Below, one piece after another: positions 20,096 to 29,150 of a stretch of 64,000 nucleotides of DNA; the stretch's first letter is position 1; the number at the start of each line of letters is the position of its first letter. The DNA lies in assembly GCF_008329715.1 (NCBI RefSeq), contig NZ_VTSR01000002.1:62001-126000 (forward strand), given 5' to 3'. The translations under genes and the position numbers were made by a program. The notes below the pieces were generated by a model. The model saw only the letters and a list, made by a program, of their open reading frames with translations. It searched no databases and was not told the DNA's origin. This DNA comes from Gimesia chilikensis. Lineage in GTDB: Bacteria; Planctomycetota; Planctomycetia; Planctomycetales; Planctomycetaceae.

Positions 20096-21007
20096 ATGAA
20101 AGACCCTTCCATGGAACGCAAATCCGCATCTGAATTCGATCAGAAAGTTCTGGACCTCTACGACGACTATGCCCACGGCCGACTCAATCGGCGGGATTAT
20201 ATTAAACAACTCGGTGCTTTCGCTGTCGGAGGCCTGACGGTGGAAGGCCTGCTGGCCAGTCTCTCTCCCAACTACAGCTGGGCCGAACAGGTCAAACCTG
20301 ATGACCCACGCATTAAAACCGAACGCATCACCTACGACTCCCCCGACGGAGCCGGTAAAATGAAAGGTCTGCTGGCCTGGCCCGCAAAGGGAGAAAAATT
20401 CCCCGCGGTCCTCGTGATTCACGAAAACCGGGGCCTGAATCCCTACATTGAAGATGTGGCCCGCCGCCTCGCTGCACAGGGGTTTCTGGCTCTGGCTCCC
20501 GACGCTTTAACGCCCCTGGGTGGTTATCCCGGAAACGATGACGAAGGCCGTACCATGCAGCGGAAACGGGAACCTGAAAAAATGAAAGAGGATTTCGTCG
20601 CAGCCGCGAAACTGCTCGACAAACATGACAAGTCCACAGGCAAAGTAGGCGTGGTGGGATTCTGCTTCGGTGGGGGCATGGTCTATCAGGTGGCGCTCGA
20701 ACTCCCCGACGTCATCGATGCCGGCGTCCCCTACTATGGTCGTCAGCCCGATGCTGCCGAGGTTCCCAAACTCAAGACACCCCTGCAGATTCACAACGCA
20801 TCACTGGATCGACGCATCATGGCTGGTGCTCCCGAACTGGAAGCCGCTCTGAAAAAGAACGACAAACCGTTCGAGGCCTATGTCTACGAAGGCGCGAATC
20901 ATGGCTTCCATAACGACACCACTCCCCGCTACGACGAGAAGTCCGCAGAACTCGCCTGGAAACGAACAATCGACTTCTTCAAGAAACAGCTCGGGGAACA
21001 GAGTTGA
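20096..21007 (+). CDS. Exported dienelactone-hydrolase family protein
   Basis: About 303 residues. The N-terminal segment [19 protein letters not shown] followed by a hydrophobic [16 protein letters not shown] is a Tat-like leader often found on this family. The alpha/beta-hydrolase part has the nucleophile elbow GFCFGGG with Cys, as in dienelactone hydrolase, an acid in HNASLDRRI, and the catalytic His in [24 protein letters not shown] is another mark of the family. The frame extends to 20009, but the first sensible starts are ATG 20096 and ATG 20111; neither has a strong ribosome binding site. Likely hydrolyses a lactone or ester outside the cytoplasm; the substrate is unknown. Confidence 0.88.
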   Translation: MKDPSMERKSASEFDQKVLDLYDDYAHGRLNRRDYIKQLGAFAVGGLTVEGLLASLSPNYSWAEQVKPDDPRIKTERITYDSPDGAGKMKGLLAWPAKGEKFPAVLVIHENRGLNPYIEDVARRLAAQGFLALAPDALTPLGGYPGNDDEGRTMQRKREPEKMKEDFVAAAKLLDKHDKSTGKVGVVGFCFGGGMVYQVALELPDVIDAGVPYYGRQPDAAEVPKLKTPLQIHNASLDRRIMAGAPELEAALKKNDKPFEAYVYEGANHGFHNDTTPRYDEKSAELAWKRTIDFFKKQLGEQS

Positions 21008-21044
21008 TCTATTAGAGAACTCCATCATTCAAATAGTAAATAAA

Positions 21045-21081
21045 AAAGGGAGACCTATCTCATCAGGATAGATCTCCCTTT
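21045..21081. terminator. Bidirectional terminator between convergent genes
   Basis: A 15-bp stem with one mismatch: arm at 21045-21059 (AAAGGGAGACCTATC) pairs with 21067-21081 (GATAGATCTCCCTTT). A-rich sequence lies before it and T-rich after it, so it can work for both the hydrolase and the minus-strand RND operon. Confidence 0.85.
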
Positions 21082-21100
21082 ATTTAAGTTGCAGCAGTTA

Positions 21101-24100
21101 TTAAACCCGCTGGATCACAGCAAACAACGCCTGCGGTCCCCCTTCCGAGAAGTGGGTATCCGCGTCTTCCCGCGTGACGAAACGACAGTCAACGATCGAC
21201 TGCACCTGCCAGCCCTCCTGGAAGGTGGCACGCAGTTCTTCGCTGCTCACGCGTCGCGGTCCTTCACCTGCAGGCTCCTTGTCGCTGAAGCACTGCAGAT
21301 AAAGCGTCGCCCCCGGTTCCATCACCTGGGCCAGTTCACTCAGATAACGCACTCGATCTTCATTCGAGAGAATGTGGAAGAATCCACAGTCAAGTACATT
21401 GTCAAACAGCTGATTCAACTCTGAAAGCTGCAATGCGTTCTGTTGCAGGAACGTTGCCCGCAGACCCCGTTCGGTTGCCTTGCGATTGGCTTCCGCAATG
21501 GGGGCTGCCAGCAGATCAATACCGGTCACTTCGCAATCCTGAGCCGCGAAGAACAGCGCATTCTCTCCCGTCCCACAGCCGACGTCCAGCACGCTGCCCC
21601 GGATGCGGTCAGCCACCTTCACAAACTCCGGCTGCGGTTCACCAATGTCCCAGGGAGGCCTCTCTTCTGCGTACATCTGTTCGAAGTTCTCGGCAGGAGT
21701 GGTCTCTCTGTCAGCCGGACCAGAGGAAGCCGAGTCGGAACTGTTCGCGTTAGACTGGCTGCGGGAAACATGTTCGTCGGATGGTAACATCGCATTGGTC
21801 TCCTGGTTCAAAACGGCAGCATCCCCGCCGGCCACTGCAGGCTGGCGAGCGAAACGCCGCAGCACCACGTAGAAGACCGGGGTCAGGAACAGACCAAACA
21901 GGGTAACTCCCAGCATACCACTGAAGACCGCGGTCCCCAATACCCGTCGCATTTCAAAACCGGCACCGGTGGCGATAAGCAGCGGAATCACACCCAGAAT
22001 GAAGGAGAACGCCGTCATCAGAATCGGCCGCAGTCTTAAACGACAGGCCGCAACAGCGGCTTCAAACCGGTCCTTACCCGCGTCTTCTTCCGCCTTGGCA
22101 AATTCCACGATCAGAATCGCATTCTTACAGGCCAGACCCACGAGTACGATGAACCCGATCTGCGTCAGAATGTTATTGTCCATGCCACGGAACCAGATCC
22201 CCATGATGCCGAACAGCAGACACAAAGGCACAATCAGAATGATGGCCAGTGGCAACAGCCAGCTTTCATACTGGGCTGACAGCGTGAGGAATACAAACAG
22301 CACCGCCAGCGGGAACAGGAATACAATCGTATTTCCTGCCTGCCGTTCCTGGAATGCGAGTTCAGTCCACGCATAACCGAATCCGGGGGGCAGACTCTGC
22401 TCCGCCAGCTGTTCCATCGTTGTCAGCGACTGTCCCGTACTGAAACCGGGTACGGTATCACCATTCAGGTCAGCAGCAGGGAACAGGTTGTAACGCACCA
22501 GGCGGTCCGGTCCCGCTGTTCGCTTCAACTGCACTACCGAACCCAGCGGAATGCTCGTGCCCCGGGCACTGCGGGTGCGCAGGCGGAGAATGTCGCTCGG
22601 TTCGTCACGGAACTCAGGTTCCGCCTGTGCCGTCACGCGATACGTACGACCCAGGAAGTTAAAGTCGTTCACGTATACTGAGCCCAGGTAGACTTCCAGT
22701 GCATCGAAAATGTTGTTAATCGGAATATCCAGCATCTGTGCCTTGGTCCGGTCCACCTCCGCATAAATCTGCGGCACGCTCGTTCGGAAGTTTGAATAGA
22801 CCTGCACCAGCCCGGGCTGTTGATTGGCTTCCGCCACCATCCGCTCGGTAACCTGGTTGAGGGCAGCCACGCCGGCGCCACTCTGGTCCTGCACATACAT
22901 CTTATATCCGCCACCACGACCGATCCCACGGACCGGGGGCGGGGGAATGATGAAGATCTGCGCTTCATTGATTGAAGAGACTTCACGCCGCAGGTCTCCG
23001 ATAATCGCATCCAGGTTCCGTCCCCGCTTGGCCCGCTCCTTGGCATCCTCCAGTGGGAGGAACGTCACCGCGGCGTTGGGACTGATCGTAAACGTCGATC
23101 CCGACAGACCGGCAATTCCGACGGAATGTGCGACACCATCGATCTCACTCCCGATTTGCGCAACCTGTCTGGTAACCACATCGGTTCGCGACAGAGAAGC
23201 CCCATCAGGCAGCCGGATACTGACAATCAGATACCCCTGGTCCTGGGCCGGAATGAATCCTGACGGAACCATACCAAAGCTGTACCAGGTCGCCACCAAC
23301 AGGCCGCCATAAAGTATCAGCGACAGTGCCGACACACGAATGATGCGGGAAATAAAGCCCGCGTAAACGTTTCCGGTAAAGTCAAAGAAGCGATTGAACC
23401 CTCGGAAAAACCAGCCGAAGAAGAAGTCGACCAATTTTCCCATCTTGTTCCGCTCGGCGTTCTTCGGTTTGAGCAGTAACGCACACAGAGCCGGGCTCAA
23501 GGTCAGTGATACGAATGTTGAAAACGCAGTCGAGATGGCAATCGTCATCGCGAACTGCCGGTAGAAGCGACCACTCATGCTCGGTACGAACATGGTCGGC
23601 ACGAACACGGCAATCAGCACCAGGGTTGTCGCGATCAGCGCAGAGCCGACCTCGTCCATCGCTTTATGTGTGGCTTCGCGCGGCGAATAACCATCGCCAA
23701 TCAGACGTTCCACGTTCTCCACCACCACGATGGCATCATCCACCACAATCCCGATCGCAAGCACCAGCCCGAACAGCGAGAGCGTATTCAATGAAACGCC
23801 CAGCACCTGCATCGCGGCAAATGTTCCGATCAACGAAATCGGAATTGCGATCACGGGAATGATCGTCGGTCGCCAGCCGTGCAGGAACAGGAACACGGTC
23901 AGCACCACCAGCGCAGTCGTGATATAGAGAGTTTCAAACACCTCCGCGATCGACTCTTCGACGTAGTCGGTCGGGTTGTAAGCAATCTCGTAGCCTACCC
24001 CTTCCGGGAAGTCCTTATTCAGATTGGCCATGGTCTGCTTCACTTCGGCTGCAGCATCCACCGCATTCGTACCGGGCCGCTGATAAATCAGAATCGCCAC

Positions 24101-24967
24101 CGCAGGCTTCCCGTCCAGATAACTGATACGCGAATAATCCTGGGCTCCCAGTTCAATCCGGGCCACATCATTCAGACGCGTCACGCGACCATCATCGCCC
24201 CGTTTCACGATGATATCGCCGAACTCGCCCTCTTCGCGCAGACGACCCTGGGTGGTGACGTTCAACTGAAAATCACCAGAGGCATCAATGGGAGGCTGAC
24301 CAATCACACCAGCCGCCACCTGCGCATTCTGTTGACGGATCTCTGAAACGATGTCGCCCACGGTCAGACCCACGTGCGTCATCTTCTCAATGTCGAGCCA
24401 GATGCGCATTGAGTATTCGTTACCACCGGCGACACGAATATCCCCCACACCATCCAGACGCATCAACGCGTCGCGAATGCGCAGGAAGGCGAAGTTACTG
24501 ATGTAAAGCTGATCCCGGCTGTTATCGGGTGAGTTCAAGTGCACCACCATCAGCATGTCGGGAATCTGTTTGCGGGTGGTCACACCAATCTGGCGCACCG
24601 CTTCAGGCAGCCGCGCTTCCGCAACCGCGACCCGGTTCTGTACCAGCACTTGCGCGTCGTCGAGGTTGGTTCCCAGCTGAAACGTGACGGTCAGCTGCAT
24701 GGTACCGTCACTACTCGAGGATGATTCCATATACAGCATGTTGTCCACGCCGTTCATTTCCTGTTCGATCGGTGTCGCCACCGTATCCGCGATCACCTGG
24801 GGCGTCGCACCTGGATAACTGGCGCGAACCACAATCGTCGGCGGTGCCACATCGGGATACTGGGAGACCGGCAATGAGAAGTACGCCAGACCTCCTACCA
24901 GAACAACGATGAAGGAGAGCACCGACGCAAAAATGGGGCGTTCAATAAAGAAATGGGGGAACTTCAT
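21101..24967 (-). CDS. RND multidrug efflux pump fused to a SAM-dependent methyltransferase
   Basis: 1288 residues in one open frame. The first 1040 or so are a full AcrB-type (HAE1) pump: MKFPHFFIERPIFASVL start, GIVVDDAIVVVENVERL in membrane helix 4 (the two proton-relay Asp), and GLACKNAILIVEFAKAEE in helix 10 (the Lys). After the last membrane helix comes a Ser/Asn/Asp-rich linker (about 1060-1095) and then a class I methyltransferase of about 190 residues: PPWDIGEPQPEFV, motif I VLDVGCGTGENALFFA, acidic VTGIDLL, and LDCGFFHIL. The pump C-terminus faces the cytoplasm, so the enzyme can reach SAM. The frame opens at 25051, but ATG 24967 overlaps the adaptor stop (ATGA), has GAGGA seven bases upstream and starts like AcrB. 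A possible internal start exists at 21790. Confidence 0.92.
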   Translation of the reverse strand: MKFPHFFIERPIFASVLSFIVVLVGGLAYFSLPVSQYPDVAPPTIVVRASYPGATPQVIADTVATPIEQEMNGVDNMLYMESSSSSDGTMQLTVTFQLGTNLDDAQVLVQNRVAVAEARLPEAVRQIGVTTRKQIPDMLMVVHLNSPDNSRDQLYISNFAFLRIRDALMRLDGVGDIRVAGGNEYSMRIWLDIEKMTHVGLTVGDIVSEIRQQNAQVAAGVIGQPPIDASGDFQLNVTTQGRLREEGEFGDIIVKRGDDGRVTRLNDVARIELGAQDYSRISYLDGKPAVAILIYQRPGTNAVDAAAEVKQTMANLNKDFPEGVGYEIAYNPTDYVEESIAEVFETLYITTALVVLTVFLFLHGWRPTIIPVIAIPISLIGTFAAMQVLGVSLNTLSLFGLVLAIGIVVDDAIVVVENVERLIGDGYSPREATHKAMDEVGSALIATTLVLIAVFVPTMFVPSMSGRFYRQFAMTIAISTAFSTFVSLTLSPALCALLLKPKNAERNKMGKLVDFFFGWFFRGFNRFFDFTGNVYAGFISRIIRVSALSLILYGGLLVATWYSFGMVPSGFIPAQDQGYLIVSIRLPDGASLSRTDVVTRQVAQIGSEIDGVAHSVGIAGLSGSTFTISPNAAVTFLPLEDAKERAKRGRNLDAIIGDLRREVSSINEAQIFIIPPPPVRGIGRGGGYKMYVQDQSGAGVAALNQVTERMVAEANQQPGLVQVYSNFRTSVPQIYAEVDRTKAQMLDIPINNIFDALEVYLGSVYVNDFNFLGRTYRVTAQAEPEFRDEPSDILRLRTRSARGTSIPLGSVVQLKRTAGPDRLVRYNLFPAADLNGDTVPGFSTGQSLTTMEQLAEQSLPPGFGYAWTELAFQERQAGNTIVFLFPLAVLFVFLTLSAQYESWLLPLAIILIVPLCLLFGIMGIWFRGMDNNILTQIGFIVLVGLACKNAILIVEFAKAEEDAGKDRFEAAVAACRLRLRPILMTAFSFILGVIPLLIATGAGFEMRRVLGTAVFSGMLGVTLFGLFLTPVFYVVLRRFARQPAVAGGDAAVLNQETNAMLPSDEHVSRSQSNANSSDSASSGPADRETTPAENFEQMYAEERPPWDIGEPQPEFVKVADRIRGSVLDVGCGTGENALFFAAQDCEVTGIDLLAAPIAEANRKATERGLRATFLQQNALQLSELNQLFDNVLDCGFFHILSNEDRVRYLSELAQVMEPGATLYLQCFSDKEPAGEGPRRVSSEELRATFQEGWQVQSIVDCRFVTREDADTHFSEGGPQALFAVIQRV
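21788..21804 (-). promoter_or_regulatory. Possible internal translation start for a free methyltransferase
   Basis: Within the fusion gene, AGGAG (21804-21800) stands nine bases before an in-frame ATG at 21790. Starting there would give a 229-residue protein with linker plus the whole methyltransferase domain. This is a candidate only. Confidence 0.35.
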
Positions 24968-26364
24968 GGATTGTTCCTCGGCTTTCCAAACAATGAACTG
25001 ACCTTGGGGGCCGGCTTCGTCGGCAGGGGATCGGGTTCGGGTGAGATCCATTGCTCAGGCGGCAAGGGACTGTAATCGTTGGGCAGGCCATCTTCGACGA
25101 CTTCAATTTTCCCGGGTTTTACCTGGACCTCCATCTCCGGACGTACCAGCAGCAGACCGGCGATGATGAGTTGCTCATCCCCTTTCAGACCCTCACGGAC
25201 CACGCGCAATCCATCCACGATTGGCCCCGGTTGAATCACGCGCTGCTCGACTTTGCCATCCACCACGACATACACAAACTGTGACGACTGATCGGTGCCC
25301 ACCGCAGAGTCGGGAATCAGGATCGCATCATAAGCGGCACTTCCCGGAATCCGGATCCGGGCAAACATCCCCGGCAGCAGCGTCCCGTTTTTGTTCGGGA
25401 AAATAGAACGTGCCCGCATGCTGGCGGTATCCACGTCAAACCGGTTGTCTACAAAGTCCATGTGTCCCTGGTGAGGAAAACCTTTCTCATCCACCAGTCC
25501 GAGGAAGACCGGGTTTTTAGCCACCCGGGAACTGGCACGTTTACCGTTCTGAGCCAGTCGCGTGTATTTCAAAACTTCCTGCTCGTTGGCATCGAAGTTA
25601 CAGTAGATCGGTGCGACTGAAGTGATCGTCGTCAGCATCGTCGAAGTGGAAGTACCTCCGCTGACGAGGTTCCCTTCCGTGACATGTTTCTTACTGATTC
25701 GTCCCGTGACGGGAGCATAGATTCGCGTGTAATCCAGATTCAGTTCGGCTGTCTCAACTTGTGCTTTCGAAGCTTCGATGACCGCCAGTGCGGTTTCAAT
25801 GGCTGCCTTGGCAGAACTGATGCCTGCCTGGCTCGCTTCCACATTCGCCTTCGCCTGCAGAAAAGCCGCTTCCAGCTGATCGAGCTCATCCTGCGTGGTC
25901 ACGTTCTTGGATTTAAGCGAGCGCGCCCGCTTGACCTGGGCAAATGCCAGTTCCAGTTGCGCCTGTGTCTGCTCCTTCTGAGCATTCGCTTCTTCCAGTT
26001 GTGCGCGTGCCTGTACCAGTTGCGAATTCGACTGACTGAGTGTCGCTTTGGCAAGACTCAGCTCCGCTTCGAAAGGACGGGGATCAATCACGAACAGCAG
26101 CTCGCCTTCATTGACCATCTGCCCTTCATCAAAGTGGGTTGATTTCAGGTAACCGCTGACCCGCGCCCGCACTTCGACAAAGTCGATTGCTTCCAGTCGA
26201 CCGGTGTAAGCGTCCCATTCCACAATCTGCTTGACGACCGGCTTGGCGGTCGTCACAGTGGGGGCCACTTTCTGGGGTGGGGCAGTCTGGGCTTCGTTGC
26301 ATCCCGACAGGCTGACACACAGTCCGCCCAACAGGACCAGGGATATACTCGTTAAATACTTCAT
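24964..26364 (-). CDS. RND efflux periplasmic adaptor lipoprotein (AcrA type)
   Basis: 466 residues. N-terminal lipoprotein signal ending in the lipobox LSGC (residues about 19-22), so it is anchored to a membrane. Barrel-sandwich start is VEVRARVSGYLKSTHFDEGQMV, followed by a long Gln/Ala/Glu-rich coiled coil (about 100-200: LSQSNSQLVQARAQLEEA and on), then the second lipoyl half (LDYTRIYAPVTGRISKKHV) and a beta-barrel domain. This is the plan of AcrA/MexA adaptors. Its stop overlaps the pump start by four bases (ATGA), so the two are translated together. No outer-membrane channel gene follows. Confidence 0.94.
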   Translation of the reverse strand: MKYLTSISLVLLGGLCVSLSGCNEAQTAPPQKVAPTVTTAKPVVKQIVEWDAYTGRLEAIDFVEVRARVSGYLKSTHFDEGQMVNEGELLFVIDPRPFEAELSLAKATLSQSNSQLVQARAQLEEANAQKEQTQAQLELAFAQVKRARSLKSKNVTTQDELDQLEAAFLQAKANVEASQAGISSAKAAIETALAVIEASKAQVETAELNLDYTRIYAPVTGRISKKHVTEGNLVSGGTSTSTMLTTITSVAPIYCNFDANEQEVLKYTRLAQNGKRASSRVAKNPVFLGLVDEKGFPHQGHMDFVDNRFDVDTASMRARSIFPNKNGTLLPGMFARIRIPGSAAYDAILIPDSAVGTDQSSQFVYVVVDGKVEQRVIQPGPIVDGLRVVREGLKGDEQLIIAGLLLVRPEMEVQVKPGKIEVVEDGLPNDYSPLPPEQWISPEPDPLPTKPAPKVSSLFGKPRNNP

Positions 26365-26719
26365 TGAACCCGCCGATGGTTAATTGACTCTGAAGGAAGG
26401 CAGTTTTCGGAAAAGTGATGCTGGCTTTCGGAGCGCCCTGTTTTCCGAGGTGGTACACACTTACGACGATAATCGGTAAGCCTGGCTAATAGTTTATACG
26501 AAAACTATTCACATGAAGTTTATGCGAGATGTCAATATGAGGCAATTGCAGAATTCAGATTTTTCAACAGAAAATCGGAAGGCCCGTTCTTCCTAACTGC
26601 AGGAAGCTATTCAGGATGTGACTGTCCAGAATGATTGTCCTGGACACTTGGTTTTAGCCCCGTAGCAGAGAGTTCGTCGGGGAGCTGTGAACCCTGAGAC
26701 CGTCGTTTCTGGCCCGTTT
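26365..26719. other. Intergenic region with promoter elements of the first RND operon
   Basis: 355 bases between the adaptor gene and the TetR gene, both on the minus strand. On the minus strand a perfect TTGACA (26535-26530) lies about 20 bases before the palindrome at 26488-26509; no good -10 at standard spacing was found. The remainder shows nothing recognisable. Confidence 0.45.
26488..26509. promoter_or_regulatory. Palindrome upstream of the first RND operon
   Basis: AATAGTTT (26488-26495), six-base spacer, AAACTATT (26502-26509): a perfect 8-bp inverted repeat, about 125 bases before the adaptor ATG. It shares the TAGTTT/AAACTA element with the palindrome at 27379-27402, but in opposite order. 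It could be an operator of the TetR protein encoded next to it. Confidence 0.5.
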
Positions 26720-27340
26720 TCAGCAGGAATACTGAGCCAGAAACATGCTGACCGTCGACTCGACAAGCTGTTTCTTCTGTACTTCCGTCAGTGGCGCTTC
26801 CTTGCCGATCAGCGGAGGCCAGAAGGCAAAGGATTGAATCAGTCCCAGGAACTGCTTCGCCGCCAGTTGGGCATCAGGAATCTGCAGGTTACCCTCCTGA
26901 TGTGCTGTTTCCAGCCAGACGATTAGCCCAGCCTCGAACTGGGTCGAATCAATCATCATCTCACGAGCCAGGTCCGGCGACTGCAAAAACCGGGAAAGCG
27001 TAACCCGGGCCAGGTCCTGAAATTCGGGAGAAGCCATCAGATCGACGGCCGTCTGACCGATGTCGCTCAGCTGCGTGGCAATGGGTTCACCAGGAGTATA
27101 GTCAGAGACTTCGATCAGCTGACAGCGCGACATCAGTTCATCCACAATCGCAGCGAACAGATCTTCCTTGCTGGGAAAATGATTGTAAACCGTTCTCTTG
27201 GAAACAGATGCGACTTCTGCAATCCGGTCCATGCTGGTGTTGTCGAAACCGTTCTGCTTCAACTCCGAAACGGCGGCCTCCATGATTGCGGCTCGTTTCC
27301 GGTCTGTCAGTCTTCCCTTGTTTGCCGATTTTGACATCAT
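26720..27340 (-). CDS. TetR/AcrR family transcriptional regulator
   Basis: 206 residues. The N-terminal helix-turn-helix is clear: RKRAAIMEAAVSELKQNGFDNTSMDRIAEVASVSKRTVYNHFPSKEDLFAAI. The C-terminal ligand domain (LSDIGQTAVDLMASPEFQDLARVTL onward) resembles the TetR-C group seen in AefR/AcrR-like pump regulators. Two ATG codons stand at 27340 and 27337 without a visible ribosome binding site. The gene lies between two RND operons: upstream of one on the same strand and divergent from the other. It probably represses one or both, binding the palindromes at 27379-27402 and 26488-26509, and is released by a pump substrate. Confidence 0.92.
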   Translation of the reverse strand: MMSKSANKGRLTDRKRAAIMEAAVSELKQNGFDNTSMDRIAEVASVSKRTVYNHFPSKEDLFAAIVDELMSRCQLIEVSDYTPGEPIATQLSDIGQTAVDLMASPEFQDLARVTLSRFLQSPDLAREMMIDSTQFEAGLIVWLETAHQEGNLQIPDAQLAAKQFLGLIQSFAFWPPLIGKEAPLTEVQKKQLVESTVSMFLAQYSC

Positions 27341-27360
27341 AAAAAAAGTACACTTTGCGG

Positions 27361-27388
27361 TTTACATACTTCGATAAAAAACTACACT
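27361..27388 (+). promoter_or_regulatory. Candidate promoter of the second RND operon
   Basis: TTTACA (27361-27366), 16 bases, TACACT (27383-27388). The -10 box lies inside the palindrome at 27379-27402, so a bound repressor would block it. Confidence 0.4.
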
Positions 27389-27402
27389 ACCCGGTGTAGT
27401 TT
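27379..27402. promoter_or_regulatory. TetR operator candidate between tetR-type gene and second RND operon
   Basis: AAACTACAC (27379-27387), spacer TACCCG, GTGTAGTTT (27394-27402): a perfect 9-bp inverted repeat, in the 104-base gap between the divergent regulator and adaptor genes. Size and symmetry fit a TetR dimer site, and it would control both directions. Confidence 0.7.
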
Positions 27403-27443
27403 ACTTGCGCTTCTACCCAATTCACATAGCGACCACGGAAATT

Positions 27444-29150
27444 ATGAACGTTCCCTGCTCGGTTCTGCTGATAGCAGTAGCCATCTTATCAACAGCCTGT
27501 GATTCATCCAGTCAAATCGAATCAAAACCCAAAGCCCCCCGGCCGGTCTCAATTTTTATGCTCCACGAGATGACCCCGGTTTCCCATTCGCTCGTCACTG
27601 GATCGGTGGGTGCCTGGAAGATCGAGAAAATCGGATTCGAAATTTCGGGACGCGTCGAAAGCGTGCTTGAGCCCGAAACCGAAATCGAAGGCCGCGTACT
27701 CGACCAGGGGAGTGGCAAAGTGCTGGTGCCGGGTACCGTCCTGGCTCGACTGCACGACGAACGGTACAGCATTGCCGTCGATTCCGCCCGGGCTGCCGTC
27801 GATGTCGCCTTGCAAAGAAAAAAAGCGATGCAGGTGGAAATCGCCGAAGGTCTTCCCGCCCGCCTCGCTTCAGCCCAGGCGGAACAGCAACTGGCCAAAG
27901 CCGAGTCTCAGCGTACGGTGACCCTGGTCAGCAAAAAAGTCGCCACCCGTTCCGATTACGACCGGGCGATGGCCGAACTGCAGACCACAAACGCCACGGT
28001 AAAGAATCTCGAAGCAGAACTGAAAACCAAACAGGCGGAACTCAGTTCCCAGGATGCAGAGATCGAAAAAGCCCGCTTCCAACTCGCAGAAGCCGAACGC
28101 AATTTACGCGATACCGTCCTCTATTCCTCTTTTCGCGGACAGGTCGCCCAGGTACACGCGGTACCCGGTAGCTACCTCGATGCCGGTGATCCTGCTTTAA
28201 CCATTCAGATCATGGATCCCATCAAAGTCGAGCTGGAACTCTCTGCAGCCATGTCGCGACGTTTTCATCGAGGCGACATTGTGCGGGTCATCGCCGAAAA
28301 CAGCCAGGGACAGCAGACCGGGCTCGAAGGCTATGTCTATATGACCGACCCCAATGCGGATGCGGAGACCAGAACCTTCACCGTTACCCTGCTCGTGCGC
28401 AATCGCAAATCCCAACTCAAAATTCCCCGCGGCTATCCGTCTGAGAATATCGCCCGTACGAAAGATATCTGGCCTTTGAATTTCGCTCCGATTGTCAGCG
28501 GTGGTAACACGCTCATGACTGAAGAAAAAGCGATCAGACGAGACGCAAACGGCGCTTTTCTCTGGAAGATTACAAACCGCCGGGCAGGTGAAATCACCTC
28601 GTCTGCCAACCGCATCTTGAACGTCGAAAAAGTCCGCATCACCCCCGGCACCATTCGGGTTCCTTTCCTGGGAAACTGGTATTTCGTCCCTGTGGAAATT
28701 CAGCCAGGACAGAACTTTGATCCGCAACGTGATCTGGTGGCCGGGGAACTCAAGGTCAGCCAGGGGCAGCCAGACAACTGGAACGGACGTCACATCCTCC
28801 TCGATGAATCAAGTTGGCTGCTCAGGCCCGGCGATGTCGTCCGCGTCGGTCTCGATCAGGGAGCGACAACACCCGGACTCTACGTGCCCATGAAAGCCAT
28901 CCGCCAGCAGGCCGGTAAAACGTCGATCTTCATAGTTGACGATGCTACTGAGCAGACCATGGCCCGTGAAGTCGAAATCCTTCTTTCCGAAAGCAGCTAT
29001 CCTTCCTCGCGGGAAATGATGCTACGTCAGATCAGACCGGCCCCCGGAGTGAAGCTGCCTCCCCATGCCCGGGTCATTCTGGAAGGCATGCCCTTCCTCA
29101 GCGATGGTGAACCGGTGACAGTCGTCGGGAAACCGGAGGTCGTCCAATGA
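27444..29150 (+). CDS. RND efflux periplasmic adaptor lipoprotein, enlarged
   Basis: About 568 residues, clearly longer than the usual 370-450 for this family. Lipoprotein signal with lipobox STAC (SVLLIAVAILSTAC). Then the first lipoyl half (WKIEKIGFEISGRVESVL), a long coiled coil (about 105-215), the second half (RDTVLYSSFRGQVAQVHAVPG) and a beta-barrel. The extra length is mainly a segment of about 140 residues (about 330-460 of the protein, from RGYPSENIARTKDIWPL to QPDNWNGRHIL) that I do not recognise. The TTG at 27405 is not a likely start; ATG 27444 begins the signal. The stop overlaps the pump start by four bases (ATGA). Confidence 0.88.
   Translation: MNVPCSVLLIAVAILSTACDSSSQIESKPKAPRPVSIFMLHEMTPVSHSLVTGSVGAWKIEKIGFEISGRVESVLEPETEIEGRVLDQGSGKVLVPGTVLARLHDERYSIAVDSARAAVDVALQRKKAMQVEIAEGLPARLASAQAEQQLAKAESQRTVTLVSKKVATRSDYDRAMAELQTTNATVKNLEAELKTKQAELSSQDAEIEKARFQLAEAERNLRDTVLYSSFRGQVAQVHAVPGSYLDAGDPALTIQIMDPIKVELELSAAMSRRFHRGDIVRVIAENSQGQQTGLEGYVYMTDPNADAETRTFTVTLLVRNRKSQLKIPRGYPSENIARTKDIWPLNFAPIVSGGNTLMTEEKAIRRDANGAFLWKITNRRAGEITSSANRILNVEKVRITPGTIRVPFLGNWYFVPVEIQPGQNFDPQRDLVAGELKVSQGQPDNWNGRHILLDESSWLLRPGDVVRVGLDQGATTPGLYVPMKAIRQQAGKTSIFIVDDATEQTMAREVEILLSESSYPSSREMMLRQIRPAPGVKLPPHARVILEGMPFLSDGEPVTVVGKPEVVQ

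Noticed and set aside
21790-21900. Frameshift or missing stop as cause of the pump-methyltransferase fusion
   Set aside because: Not excluded, but the frame runs without change of phase from the last pump helix through a typical flexible linker, so a true fusion is the simpler reading.
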